Shown: positions 14,579 to 29,179, numbered from the stretch's first letter. The stretch is 64,000 bases of DNA from Centropus unirufus (GCA_013397695.1 VYZI01000195.1:248001-312000), one strand, 5' to 3'. Made by a program: numbers and translations. The notes: generated by a model not told the origin, from the letters alone.

Positions 14579-16534
14579 AAGAAAATTCCTGAGCTATTGT
14601 TACAAACATAAGCAGGAAGAGGTGCCATTGCCCTTACATTCAAATTAGTTCAATGGGCAACCTGTTTTCCCAGTTTAATCTTTTTGTGACATTCTGCATT
14701 TCTATAATGCTCCAAATCATAAAAGCTCTTTCCCCTAACCTTTGCACACTTGCTTTCCTGTGAGGGACTTCTGGAACACCTAATGACAAGAGCAGGATTT
14801 TTCAGCTTAATGTCCATCTCATGGAAGAATGCTGAAGTGGCACTTGCTGGACTCCACCAGCCACAGGTGCAAAGGAAAGGCCAACTGCTTTATCCAGATA
14901 TTTACAGGTCTTGTTCCTTTCTAGGGTACGCTCTTAATGAATCAAGAATAACTCTATTCAGGCCAATGGATAAAAATAGTTCCAGATCTGCTAAATGCTA
15001 ATGCAGAACTGCTTTTTCTTCACTACTTTTTTCTTCAGCTGGAAGAGGAACCATTCCCTAGTGCTGCCAAGTTATGCACACCTTTTTCTTGAGACAGACC
15101 AGTTTAACATACATAGTCTTGCTGTGCTGAGAAAAAGATGAATCACACAATTATTTCCCACCATCCAGACCATGGGAAAAATAGGAAGCTATTTAGACTA
15201 TATGCCAACTTCATTTCATGCAACCTCAGGCCAATTCTCTATCATTCTCTACTCCTTCCAGGTCTCCTTGTCAGATGCAGCAGCAGCAGGCTGCTCCAAC
15301 TAATGTGCTACTGCTGCACTTAGCAAGGTGCAACCACTATGTTTGCTATCCTGCTATGTTTGGTTTCCAGGGTTAAGCTGAAACCAGCACAAACATGATG
15401 AGGAAGAGGAAGTGTAAACTGATACACAGTCTGCCTTGCAAATCAATGTAATCCAGGCCATTTGGTAATTACAAAACAGTGAGTTTAATGTGTAAATGAA
15501 TGTATTTTCCATTCCTGTAAGGATAGCAATGTAAAATATTTGGCTGTTCTACAAGTGTTGGGTTTGGCTCTTTAAGAATGTTATCTGCTCCATAATAAAT
15601 TTTGTCCACTCTTTAATCTGACTTGACAACCAGGGATTCAGGCAGTTTCCATGCACCTTAAACCTGTCCTGGATGACAGACAGTTTGTTTAGTTCCCAAT
15701 CGCTGGGAACTCAAATTACCAAGAGACAGGTAATTATATATGGATATTGCCTCTTTAGCTTGTGTTGATGGCGTCCAAATAAACATTTACTGATAATCAT
15801 CCATCGGGTGGCATTCTAGTTCTGCAAAGAACCAGAAAAGTTTGAAAAAAATCTTCCTGTCATAATCAGAGGTTAGGAGGACCTTCAGAGGTCCTTCATC
15901 TAGCAATCTTTTAGGCCATTTGTACTGGTAAGAAATTTTGGTTTTCCTTCCTTATTAAGTTTCATTACAATCAATCAAGATTGATAATGAAATTTTACAT
16001 TTTTCTATCCCACTTTAAACTGTAAAAGACCAATATTTACTTGTTCTGTTAGCAGAGACACTGAGATCCAAAATACCTACACAATCAAAATAGAAATAAG
16101 CAAAGGACCAGATTTCAGTTGACTCAACAAACCCTCCGAAAACTCCAAAGAGGAAGTAACTTCTTTCTTTTATTTTTTTTTTCTCCTCTTTTCCCATGGA
16201 TCCCCTCTCAACCTCCCAGTCCCAGCAACTTACAAAAGCAGTTTTAGTCACATAAATCCAAAGGCATTTTAAAGTAACTGAAAGAGGACAGCAAAGTAAA
16301 ATTGCCTTGGCTGGAAGAATGATTCTCACACTTTATGGAAGTGGATGATGTGTCTTCCTCAGGGAATGAGAAAACCTTCTCTTAAGAAAAATACTTAAAG
16401 ATTTCTTTTAAAGATTTACTTCAGATGTCTTGTTTGTTTGCCAAATTTGTGCAAAAAGAAATATCCACTATCTTGAATATTTTTTTGAATTACCATGAAA
16501 ATATATACAGAACCATCCTTTTTAATCTTAGACT

Positions 16535-18770
16535 TTCAAGCACCAGTGAAGGAAATGGAAGAAGAGTTCTTACCAGTATTCTGTACTGGATCTTTGGCAG
16601 ACTTCAATCACCCTGACATAGGCTGGAAAAGCAGCACAGCAAGCTGTAGGCAATCCCGGGGACTCTGTGCACTGAAGATAATTTTTTAACCCACATAATA
16701 GACAGCCTTACCCACAGGGATGCAATACTGGATCTGATGATCACCAATGCAAGCGAGCTCATCAGTGATGTCAAGATCAGAGGCAGCCTGGGCTGCAGTG
16801 GTCACGCACTGGTGGAGTTTAAGGTCCTGAGGGATATAGGACAGGTGAAAAGTGTAGTCAGGACCCTAAATTTCAGGAAATCAAACTTCCATGTCTTCAA
16901 GGAGTTAGTAGGAACCCATGGGATATGGTCCTCAGGGACAAGGGAGCAGAACAGAGCTGGCAAATATTTAAGGATGCTTTCCATAAATCACAAGAGCTGA
17001 GCTTGGCAAGGGAAGTGAAGACTAATAAGAAGGGATTCTACAGGTATATTAATCAGAAGAGGAAGCTTAAAGAAAGCATACTCCAACTGAAGAATGAAAA
17101 TTGTGACCTCGCATCCACAGATGAGAAGGCTGAGGTACTCGACAACATCTTTGCTTCAATTTTGACTGACAACTGCTCTCCTCACCCATCCTGGGTCAAT
17201 GGACAACAAGACGGGGACCAGAGGAGTATAGCCCCTTACACTGTAGGGGAAGATCAGGTTTGTGACCACCTGAGGAACCTGAACATATATAAGTCAATGG
17301 GACCTGATGAGATGCATCCCAGAGATCTAAGGGAATTGGTTGATGTAGTTGCTGAGCCACTCTCCATGATATACAAAAAGTCATAACAGTCAGAAGAAGT
17401 CCCTGGTGACTGGAAGAAGGGCAACATTGTGCCCATTTTTAAAAAAGGGGTAGAAAGGATGACCACGGGGATTACAGACCTGTCAACCTCACCTATGTGG
17501 CTGGGGAGATCATGAAACAGATCCTCCTAGAACCTATGCTAGAGCACATGGAGGATGGGGAGGTGATTAGAGGCAGCCAGCATGGCTTCATCACGGGAAA
17601 GTCCTGCCTGACCACCCTAGTGGCTTTCTGTGATGGGGTAACCATATCAGTGGACATGAGAAAACCAGTGGATGCTATTTATCTGTACTTCTGTAAAACC
17701 TTTGACATGGTCCCCCACAACATCCTTCTCACTAAATTGAACAGATATGGATATGGTGTGTGAACTCCTCAATGGATAAGGAATTGGTTGGGTTGTTGTA
17801 TTCAGAGAGTAGTGGTCAACAGCTGAATGTCCAGATGGAGATCCATGACCAGTAGTGGCCTTCAGGGGTCAGTAATGGGACCAGTGCAGTTTAATATCAT
17901 CATCAATGTTGATGACAGTGAGATTGAGTGCACTCTCAGCAGGTTTGCAGATGACACCAAGCTGAGTGCTGCAGTTGTCATACCAGAAGGACAGGATGTC
18001 ATCCAGAGGGACCTGAACAAGATGGAGAAGTGACCCTGTGGGAACCTCAAGAGGTTCAAGAAGGCCATGTGCAACACCCTACACCTGGGCCAGGGCAATC
18101 CACAGTTTCAATACAGGATGAGGCATGATGCGATTGAGAGCAGCCTGATGGAGAAGGACATAGAGGTGCTCATTGATGAGAAGCTCAACAAGAGGCAGCA
18201 TTGTGCCTTTGCAGCCCAGAAAGCCAGCTGTATCCTGGGCTGCATTAAGACAAGCGTGGCCAGCAGTGGATTCTGCCCCTCTACTCTGCTCTCATGAAAC
18301 GCCTCCATCTGGAATATTGTGTCCAATTCTGGAATCCTCAATATTAGAAGGATATGGAACTGTTGGAAAGGGTCCAGAAGAGGGCTACAAAGATGATCAG
18401 AGGGCTGGAGCATCTCTGCTCTGAGGACAGCCTGAGAGAGCTGGGACTGTTCAGACAGGAGAAGAGAGGGCGCTGGGGAGACCTCATAGAAGCCTTCCAT
18501 TATTTGAACTGAGCACACAAGGAATCTAAGAAAAAACTTTTTCCAAGGGCACAAAGTGGTAGGATGAGGAGGAATGGCTATAAATAGGAGAGGGGAAGAT
18601 ATAGACTAGACACATAGGAAGAAGAATTCTTCACAATGAGGGTGGTGAGACACTAGAACAGGTTGCCAAAGGAAGTTATGGATGCTCCCTCCTTGGAGGC
18701 CTTCAAGGCCAGTTTGGATGGGGCCTTGAGCAGCCTGGTCTAGTGGGAGTTTAGATGTGATTAAAAAAAA
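16535..18770 (+). mobile_element. CR1 non-LTR retrotransposon, 5'-truncated and degraded
   Basis: The element runs from the end of the endonuclease domain (LADFNHPDIGWK, near 16,590) through the reverse transcriptase to the start of the 3' UTR. Landmarks in order are RGSLGCSGHALVEFKVLR (about 16,770), KGFYRYINQKRK (about 17,030), KSMGPDEMHPRDLREL (about 17,290), SQHGFITGKSCLTTL (about 17,575), RFADDTK (from 17,941) and LEYCVQFW-like remnants near 18,310. It is broken by in-frame stops (TAA at 17,384, TGA at 17,761) and frameshifts near 17,440 and 18,030. About 200 bases of the ORF are missing near 17,005. Motif A reads LYFCKTFD where the family has LDFSKAFD, so a catalytic Asp is lost. It is antisense to KITLG. 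Confidence 0.93.
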
Positions 18771-19424
18771 CCCCACTTTTTGGATCTCTCTGATATACCA
18801 ACACAGGGATAAGCTTTGACAGCATCGAAGAATAGTTTTTTCATGTCAGAATTGTATTATATATTGTGAGACTATTTATTTCTTGACTTTTTACAGCTGC
18901 TGTAAACAGTGGTGTTCTACAAGAGCACTCAGGATGAGAAACAGAGATTGCATATAAGATATGTTTTGCATCATGACAAAGACCATGGGATTGAGGTCCA
19001 ACAGCTTTACTCAGCCCCTCTGCCCTTGTGCAGCTCTCATGACCAACACCAGGCATAGGTGATACTCTACAGCCCATCCTGAAAGGCTCTGTCTTCACTT
19101 ACTACTAAGAGAAACTATCTCAATGACCTGAATTCCAACATACAAGGGGTAGGTCTAGGCAACAGACCTCCTCAACAGGCAATCCAAAACCTCCCATTCC
19201 TGGAGCATAAACCTCTTGGCTGACTTTATTTGCTCCACTCCATAGCAGGTACCAGTTTTCAAAGTTACTTCAGTGGGCTTCAGGTGACTTCTGGAAAAGG
19301 TAGGTTCCTGATAACAGTTTTGTTATGTCTCACTCCTTTGATGCCACAGATAGCTTACATTTGTAATAGGACTGGATAAAACCAAATGGAAAGAGTGGAG
19401 GAGTAAAGTGGGAGTAGAGAGAAT

Positions 19425-19905
19425 AATCATTGAATCACAGAATAATTTTGAATGGAAACTGTAACTGGAAATTGCAAACTGTCCAACTGTAAAACTAACA
19501 CTGCTAAGTCTACCACTAAACCATGTCCTACGCTCCAAATCTACAAGTCTTTTAAAGACCTCCAGGGACAGCGACTTAACCACTTCCCTGCACAGCCTGT
19601 TCCAATGCTTGACAACCTTTTCAGTGGAGACCTTTTTCTAATCTCCAGTCTCCACACTTCCCTTGGCACAACCGGAGACCGTTTCCTCTTGTCCTACCAC
19701 TTGCTAATTGAGAGAAGACAGCGACACCCACCTGGCTGCAACCTCCTTTCAGGTAGTTGTAGAAAGCGGTGAGGTCTTTCCTCCTTATGTCAGACTAAAT
19801 AACCTCATTTCTCTCTTAACCACTCCTCATAAGACTTGCTCTCTAGACCCTTGACCAGCTTCGTTGCCCTTGTTTGCAAGTGCCATATCAATGTGTTCTC
19901 ATGGC
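19425..19905 (-). mobile_element. CR1 3'-end fragment, minus strand
   Basis: Read on the plus strand this is the reverse complement of a CR1 3' terminus. The element's 3' end is at the left, with octamer-like units (GAATCATTGAATCACAGAAT). Then come TAAACCATGTCC, CACTTCCCTGCACAGCCTG, TCCAATGCTTGACAACC, and near 19,850 TAGACCCTTGACCAGCTTCG. These are landmarks of neoavian CR1 copies. It contains only the end of ORF2 and the 3' UTR and is 5'-truncated, as most CR1 copies are. It is in the sense orientation relative to KITLG and younger-looking than the neighbouring plus-strand CR1. Confidence 0.9.
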
Positions 19906-22900
19906 AACCTTATCCTGTGCTTATGCAGTCATACTCCCTTCTTCCTGGTTTACTCTTTTGATGTATTTATCGAAGTCTTCATTATGCCGAATTAAAAAGC
20001 CAATCTGACTTCCAGTGCTCCATGACACAGAAGCAACACAAAACCCTAAAAATTCATTGAAAATAAAGCATTTCCTTTCTCTAACCTCCTTTCAGATTAC
20101 AAATAGTGTTTATTTACTCCCTAGAGTAGGTTACTTTCACAGGCTCACCTCTTCAGCAAATGTAAACAGAGGACTACTCTATCTCTTACTGAGCATTGTT
20201 GTGGCTAATGCAATGGATGCAGTATTGAGCCAGGTGGTCATTTCTAAAGTGGAGCAAACAACCTAAAATGAATACCTTAAATCATGCAACTTTTAAATAA
20301 GATTGGTCCTCATTAGTCAGCACAGTTTCTCCCATTGACAAAGAACAGCTGACATAAAAGATACTCCAAATTTACTCACAAAAGGTAGCTCCTCTGGATA
20401 TATTCCAGACAGTAGCACCTGCACCAACTTAAAAAGGCTTGGAACAGGAAATTTCAATGCACAAGACCTGGGAAGCTTTCACTTTGATCCCTGAAAACCT
20501 CAGTTGATAACTTTTCAAATTATGCTGTAACATGTATTTTTCTCTTGTAAAATGTTAGTTAGGAAAGTGATTTTATATTTTGAAGAGATTAAAAAAACTC
20601 CAAACAACGAGATATTTAGCCAAGCATGTGGTCAAAGTTTTCAACACCAACTGCAACATTGATGAAAGAAGATCATTCTGCTTTTCTTCTGCTTTATATC
20701 TTGGATCTTTTGGCAAGTACTTAAGGGATATGTTAGGTTTCCTTCTTTCAGCAGTAGTGACACCTAAAATTTTGAATGTAAGTCATAAAATCTGTTACTC
20801 ATTCTTTCAGAATTCAACAGATACTTTCATAAGCACTGTTCTAAACCTAAAAGACTGCCTTGAAGCATCTAACAGGGATGAAAAATATTCACACATTGCT
20901 CTACTTTAGGATGAAAGGGTGCCATTGCACAACTCAGCTGCAGAAATGGGGCCAGGTTGTTGTCTTCCATAGTGAAACTTAAATTTTTGCTCCTTCTCAC
21001 TATTCATGTCATTTTTATGAAATTTACTATATTGGACCTAATGTGTATTAATGATGTGCCTGTATACCACTCATGATTAAGAAATGTGGCTTTAGAGATT
21101 TAACGCAGCGTTTCACAGCACCTTGCATACAAAACCCTTTGCAAAGTCAATAGGAGAACCTAGTATGGGCCATAAGTGAATATCCGGAGGAAAATTTAAC
21201 ATAACAATGCCTAGTTTGTTAAAATGAGTTTGGATTTTAAAACAAATGCATAATCTTTTCCACATAAGGTTCTGTTTCCAACAAAACCTATGCTGTTATA
21301 CAATGAAATTGGCTTCTGTCCCCATAAATAGCCACTGCAGACATTTTAACAATAATCTATAGTCAATTTTTACAAAAACTGCAGAATGTTTCTGGAAGAT
21401 AGTTTTTCAAGGGAAAAACTAAAAACACTGATAGACAAGCTGTTTCAAAGGCAGAATACTAAAAAAAGAACAAAATCAAAAAACGAAGACTGCATCTCCT
21501 GGCTTTAGAGCTAAGTTTTCATCTTCCCTTATAAGGAGATGCAGGAAAAACTGAGGATTTGTGTGTGTTGAACATGTCTCGATAAAAATTCTATTGTCTT
21601 TTGTCCATTTACACAGCGTTTATTGATACAGTAGCTAGCTGACCAGAAGGTCTGTCATGATATTACCCTAAGAAGTGCACAATATTAAATCTCACCATTC
21701 AAAAACTAGAAGCATATGACTGCACTTTTGTCAATAATCAAAACAAAATTTCAATGACCCCTCAGAACCAACACTGCTAGGCTTTCATGCTTCCTACACA
21801 TATTTAATACTATTCCTTTTCAAGATTTCAGTAGATCTTGACTTTATATTTCTTTTAACTGCACCTGACAAGCTGAGCTGTACTTAGTAGTGCACCGAAA
21901 ATTTGTGAGAATCATGCTAGTTTATTTCAGCGGTTTTCAAAATATGCAGAGAAAACTGAAACTGGATTTAAATTGCTTTCTTACTGTAAAAAACTATACT
22001 TTTCCCAGTTCCTGACTTCAACTCAATTCTCTCATATTTATGAAAGCTGCCCAGTAAATAATTTTACTCCCAAAAAATGCTCTAAGCATTTTATTTCTTA
22101 CATTAATTTAACCAGATGCTTTCCTATACATACTCAAAACCCAAGTGAACAATTTAGCTTTAAGGTAATGATCTCTGAAAGACTAACACAATCTTACATT
22201 TACATTGCTATTAGAATAAATAGACGTTAAGAATGAATCTTTGTTTTTTTCTGAAAAGAATATTTATCCAAAGTGACAGACTGATGGATGAGATTAATCT
22301 TAAATGCCTTGAAGTTACAGCTTGTGGGACTGTAGATAAATCAGGTAACTGACATGTCAAATTAGAAACTAATCTTCAAAATATTTAAGTATGCTTGCAA
22401 GACGATGTAAGCACTGGGCAGGCAATAAGCCATTTACCCCAGCAAGCTGGAATTACAAATACATTATGCCTCGTGTTAAAGTAATGAAGTTGGTATACTA
22501 GCAAGAACAAATCAACTATTTCTCGTAAAGTTTTTGATCTAAATTGAAAATGTTTCCATAAGCCAAAAACACTTAAGTGATTACTATTCCAGCTGAGCTT
22601 TTTTTAACCACAGAATATAAACATCAATTCCTTTTACACAATTTACTAAAATGCATTGTGGCATTTTTAATTCTAAAAGCTCTTTCTGATATTATTTTCA
22701 GGAGAGATATGCATTTATTCTTTTTAAAGAAAACAAATTGCCAGAGTAGCCTTTTTAGAAATTTGAATCCACATAAGGTTGTTTCAGGACAATGTAAGTT
22801 GAAAATGACAAAAATGGGATGGGATAGGACTGATCAAAATGTTACCTATTACATAAAAAAACCAGTGACTGCATTACTGCATCAGAGTTTCAAGTACATT

Positions 22901-25900
22901 TTGAATTACTACACACTCCTAGAAGGTGAGGACATACTTGTGTTGATACTGAAGGGGGAAAGACTGTCTTTCAAGGATGGTCCATAACAGCTCCACTGAC
23001 TTTCCATGTCTAGAGCTACGTGCTATGTCAGAATTGCATAAAATTTTATAAGTTCTAATCATTCATACTCACATGCTAAAAGAATGATCTTTTGGTGTAA
23101 ATGTCTTGGCTATCATTACTTTCACATGAAATTGGAGTTGAGCTACAATACATTTCAAAGGGTTTTCCTCTTCTCAAAACTAAAGGCTGAATTGTTACAG
23201 ATTGTAATTTTCACAGATGGTTGTATATGAAATAGGGCTTATAATTAGGCCAAATCTGACTTGTGCAATTAAGGTAACAAAGATTTGGAAAATAAGAAGT
23301 GCCAGATCAATACATAATCAGCCTGGTAGCCACAGAAAAATGAAGAAACCTAATCATTCACACTTACAGAATATATTACCTATCTGAAAATTTCTTCTTA
23401 GTTGCATGAATTAGAAGATAAGAAACCTTTCATGCTCAGACTGCAAACTAGACTAACCATGGCTTTTCACCTACTTAAGTGCATAATCCTTTTTTCTTCA
23501 GTCTAGGTTAATGAGATGGTCTGAAGCAGTCTAACAGCTCCCTGCTGCCGAGAGAGGGCTCTCAGCATCTCCTTCTTCATGGCTTCCCTCTATCTGACAT
23601 TCACTCGACCCCTCAAGCAAGTCAGTAAATTCACAGACAGTGGCTAGACAATTCAGCTCAGAGACAGAAAAGTACTCCCTGAGGAAGGAGTGGAGGAGAA
23701 GAGACGTGAAAGGATGAGAAGATTTGGACTACCCCTTTCAATGGAAGTGACCTCTTGGGCCCACTCTAACATACATCAAGCTGTATTTCAAGTCATAGTA
23801 CATCTAATGTAAAAAGCCTTTCCAGACTGTTAATTGCATGTGAAGGCATCATTGCCTATTTTAGCATCTTCTGACTTTCAATTTTGATAATTTTTTCTTT
23901 GCTCTTGTACCAAAAAAGGATCAGTAATGTCCAGTAATCATTCTACTACTTCTTGCGTATCACTCAGTAGTTTTTTGCCTGCAGCTTTCACTTTCCCTTC
24001 ACATGTTCATTGTTTCCATAGAATGCTTTTGCCACTATTTTTGAGATATTCTTTCCTCCCAACAGGGAAATCAGGACTTTTTTTCAAGATAGCTGACTAT
24101 GACCATAATAAAAGTGATGGTCATTTCCTCTACATTTCTTTTCCTGCTCCTACTGCACCTCAACATGTTGGTTGATTTGTCCTCCTACAGGTACAATACA
24201 GGGATTTTTCATCCATTTTTCCTGTCTAAGTATTGTTATAATAACAAACTTGTGATTAATGTAGTTACGATTAGTTCAAATCAGTCCTTCCAAAATGCAT
24301 CCCCTTTACTCTTCAACACAATGAACTCCACTTGCCATAATGCCATCTGTTCTCATATCTTCTCTAAACCTTTACAAAGTTCCTCAGAATCTCTTTTAGT
24401 TTCAATTAACATGAGTAACTTATGTAGCTTGCACATGCAGTCATCAATCTGTGAGCCCTCTTACCAGATTGAACTATATGGGATTGCTGACAATTAGGGA
24501 ACATTATCTCTTAGGCTTGTGCCGTGTTGTTACAAATTAATGGCTTATTCCTACACTTTGCTTTCTGCCCCTGAATAATTTTTCCCTCAAACAGTTATGA
24601 TAAGGGAGATAAAATATGTAACTACTTAGGTTTTTTCTTAGATCTTTTAAAAATCTAAATAAGTCATTTAATTTCTTTTTATTCATCCATTTTGAAACAT
24701 AAAGTACATTTCTGTACATTGAAAGCATTTATTTTACAGTAACTGGGCTTTTCTATTCCTTTCATTGAACTCTATTAGTATAGAGTTCCCACCTTCCTTC
24801 TACTAACTGTATTTAAATAAAGATCTGCTGCCAACTCAAAAATAGAAGCAAGGTGTAAAGAATTTTTTTTATAATTGTGCATTCTTTAATGCTATAGATG
24901 AGAATTAAGAGTTAATGTGTTAAGAGTTACTAAATACTCCAGAAAATGGAAGAAACACCATGATCACCTATATTTGTGAAGTTGTAAACACCTTGTCTTT
25001 ACTGTAAATTTAACCCAGTTTAGAATTTATATCCTGTGCTGAACTTTAGACCTCTCCACACAGATGGTAATTCTAATATCCTGGTGCTTTGTGGATGAGT
25101 TTAGGTGTTTTTTTTGTTTGGTTTTGATTGGGAATTGTATACTCTAACAACTACCAACTCCATCAAGTGTTTCAAGTACTTCAGTGTTTCTCCACAATAC
25201 CTTATGTATCAGGGAAGAATGAGCACATTCAAATGATACACAGCAACATGCAAGTTCTCTCAGCTTAGAGCAAAAAGACATAGACTATATCCTAGCTAAC
25301 TTCATCGCCACAGAATTGTGACTGCATAATGACTACAAATACCATTCAAATGCTGCATCAATGTTTTTGATTGAGTTACATAACTAGAGAGAAAAGCAAA
25401 TATCTAAACTTAAACCTGAAGTTCCACTTCCTGCTTTCCTTAAAAGTTTCAGAAATTGTGTGGCAAACACACTGAAAGGAGTCAGTCAGTTTGCAGGCTG
25501 GTATGACTATGGAGATATAGATACAACTGGAAGAAAAATAACCTGAAAAAGAAGCTACTTAAGCCTGTACAATTTTGAGGCCATATGAGTGCCTATTAAA
25601 TACAGATGCCTATAAAATATAATCCTAAAGAGATCCGTAATATAGTACGTTAGATTTAGTAAATAACTGTTCAGAAATGTTGGGTGTCTCATAACATCTG
25701 CCATGACACAACACAACTTTGACTAAAGCTATTTTACTGATGATGTTACCGATCACTTTCACAGGGGTTACTCATGAAAAAATGCAGTTGTAAATTGCGT
25801 GTGGCATGTTAATAACTTTTAGAGCTTTACATTTGGTCAAAAGAACTAAGGTGAATTAGAAAGAACCACAGTTGTCAGTAGTGAAGCTATTCGGGAAGTG

Positions 25901-28900
25901 TTCAACAACATCTTTGCTACAGATGTGCAGATAAACTCACGTAAATATTGACAGCATATAAAGTTATTTATTAGAATATTTTTATACCTAGTTCTCAAAA
26001 GATTCCTAGGATTGTTCTTCTTAAAGCAGATATGCTAAATATAAATTTCATGACAGGCCAGGCAACTTAATTTCTAATTCATCTAACAGAAATTATAACT
26101 CATTATTGAGAGGATTATGGCAAATCTCTTCAGAGCATGTACTTTTCAATGTCTACATGCCAAAATTCCAGTAAGACAAGTTACGTATTCTCATAAACGA
26201 GGCAGCTTCTTGGTAAGTTTACATAAGTGATACTTATCAGTTTGTATGGGAAACAAATTCTTCCTGGTTTCATAGGAATGGTGCCATTTGCTCTGATATA
26301 AGTGATGGAGTGTGTATATTAAGAAGAAGAATCTATCAAAGTCAAAAAGCATATCACAGTTTGACAATTAGCACTTGAAATAGGTACAAATTCAACAATA
26401 ATTGGAAAAATTATTTTATAATTATAAAATTATAAACCTTAATTTTTAATACTGTCACTGAAGCTGCTTTGATCTTCTGTATTATAATCCCTGGCATAGA
26501 ATGTGCCCTAGATTTGCCATGCCTTCTCTAAATCAATGTCCTTTAAAAATTCTGGCCACAATAAGTCTGTTCCAAACTGTTTTGATAAATTTACTCAGTA
26601 TTTGTTCCATTAATAGTGTAAAGCTGGTCAGCTAAAGCTCTCTTTTCAGGCTACTAAATCCAGTGAAAATCTTGCTATTGTTTAAAAAGCATACCCCATT
26701 CCGAAGCAGAGTGGTGTTTATAATCCCCCATCAAATTTCTTCTGCCAGGGATGCAGAAAAACTGTCAGTATTGCCTCATTTTTATTTTTTCTTTGTGCAC
26801 CTTTCCTGGCCTCTACTTTATCTAAGGCAGCATCCTCACCTTGAACAATATAACTTCAGCACTTCTGGCATCCAGAATACTGTAGGTGTCTCTGTCACCA
26901 TGCTGTTTCTTTCCACACAATCTAAGCTTCGTCTCTGCTGAATGTTTTCTAAATTTTTTGTAGTAGTCTGTTCAGTGGCCATTTTTATTCCCACAATGGT
27001 TTTGAGACATACTTCAAATATTAATCTTCTGAATAACCTGGTTTTGCTGTATCTTGTTGTGTGTGTAAAATTAAGCATCTCAAGGTTAGAATGAATCCAC
27101 CATTCTGTGGAATATGTTGTTTACTTATGTGATGGCACTCATGCAGTTATAGAAAGCTCTCCTAAATATTGCTCTGCTATTTCTAGAAGTGACAATACCT
27201 TTTCCTCTCCATTTTAGTAATTTTCTTAACGTATTAGGAAAATCCTTGGTGGCGTTTTGCTTTTTTCCTAAGGGTCAGTTACTTCCTGAGACCAAAGGAA
27301 ATCCTTTTAGAAGTAATTGTCATTACTTTCTCTCATATCTCTCTACTTTGTTAGCTAACCATGTTAGAAATACCTAATTTGGTATTTTCATTTGGCCTTT
27401 AAAAGATTCTGGCCTGCAAAGCTCTTTAAATCAACTGGAGTGAATTTTCTGTCTTCTTTCTCCTCACCACATTTCAAAAAAATCTCTTCTCATACACAGG
27501 TTTTAGGGATCAACTAGACATTTGCCCGTAATAGTCAGACTGTCTACACTACTTTTGATCATTTCCCACTGTAATGGAATGTTGTTGACATTTACAAATG
27601 GTCTGAGTCATATGTGAAGCTAATCTGATTTTAGCCTACTGGTTTATTTCTTTTGAAACAAGTCCCTCTTGCTTGGTGTCCAAGTGTTATACAAGCTTCC
27701 TAAACTCATTTGGCTGACTACTCCTGCATGCTTCAAAGTAGTAAGAGAAAAACAAATCTCAAGAACTGACACTCAGATCTGCATCAGTTTAAAGACACAA
27801 TGCATAATATTGTCTCCTTGCCATTTAATGCAAAACACACATTTTGCTGAGTTCACTTAATAATGAGTAAATGGAAGGTGGAAATTAGAGGGCTGGAACT
27901 TAGGACTTCTTTACAATAAAACATTAGCAAGTTTAAATTTTGTCATCCCTAAATTCCTAAGCACTTCTTTTTATTTAATTAATTATTTTGCATGTATGCA
28001 GCATATTATTAATTTAAATGCATCATGCCTGACTCCCTACTGCCTTATTTCAGTTCATTAGTTCAGTTAGAACATGGAAGTCAGCTCCTTGATATTCTAC
28101 TCTCATCTTATACAATTATAAATTCTCCATGAACAGAGAGGAATTTTTTTGATCAACATGAAATGGAGGAGCAAGCTTCCCTACAACCTTTAAAACCTCC
28201 ACATTTACAGATACAGTTCAAAATCACAATTTAAAATAACGAACCTTGTACATCAGTGTATTGTTCAGAATTTTCAGTATGTGCTGTACACATCATTAAG
28301 TTCATTCTTCTGTTCAGGAGCAGCTCTTAGGAGAAGAGCTGCTGTATGATTTGCAGAGTTCATTTTCCTCTTCTAAAATAGAAACGGATTGTCAGGACAT
28401 GCACAACTTAGTTTTACAGTCTGACGGATATTGCCAGAATAACTTCTGTCCAAAAGTAATTAGAGTTCATGTGTTACTAAACAGACGGAAGAATCTATCC
28501 AATGATGATGTATCATACTGGAAGTATAAAGGGAAGACATATACAGATTGGTGTGCTGCAACCAAGCAAGCACCAGGTAGCAAGGAAAATTATTTTCCTT
28601 ATCCTTTAAAATGAAAATAAAATGTATCTACCTATCTCGTATCATAATTGAGGAATTAAAAAACACAGTAATTAACTTCACCTGTCATAGAATTTTGAGT
28701 TCCACAATAAAGAATAGTTATATACAAAGAAGACATAGATCCAGTTGACAAGAAGGGTTTAAGATTATTCTATACAGGACTCAATAAACCTTTATTCTGA
28801 GAAGGTTCTATTGTACTATCCTCTGACTTACTCCCTTCAACATAAAGCATTGACTGAGTTCACACTAAGATTATGTCTCTACTGTAAAGGAAATACACAC

Positions 28901-29179
28901 TATTGGCAGGTACTTCTGCACATATGTTATTCTAGGCTGGAGAGGACATTCCCAGGGTTCAGCTGTGCCCACGTTATATAGAGATTTTGAAGTATCTCAG
29001 AAGGCTTGCACAACATGCTTAGGACCTTCACCGTATGCAAGTTTCTGCACAAAAAGAGGTGGGCATCTAAATAAAGACTATTGAATATGAAAAGCTGATT
29101 CTGCATGGTGTGTTTTCCTCTCTGTGTTTGCAAACTCTTGTTCACTGGGTTGAGATACTTGGATTTCTTTCCAATTTAC

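Noticed and set aside
15868..15915. GGACCTTCAGAGGTCC, reminiscent of a CR1 3' end
   Set aside because: Too short and without octamer repeats. The palindromic word itself can occur in either orientation by chance.
22577..22987. 136-codon plus-strand open frame in intron 1
   Set aside because: Antisense to KITLG, with no domain and an AT-rich amino-acid composition typical of translated non-coding DNA.
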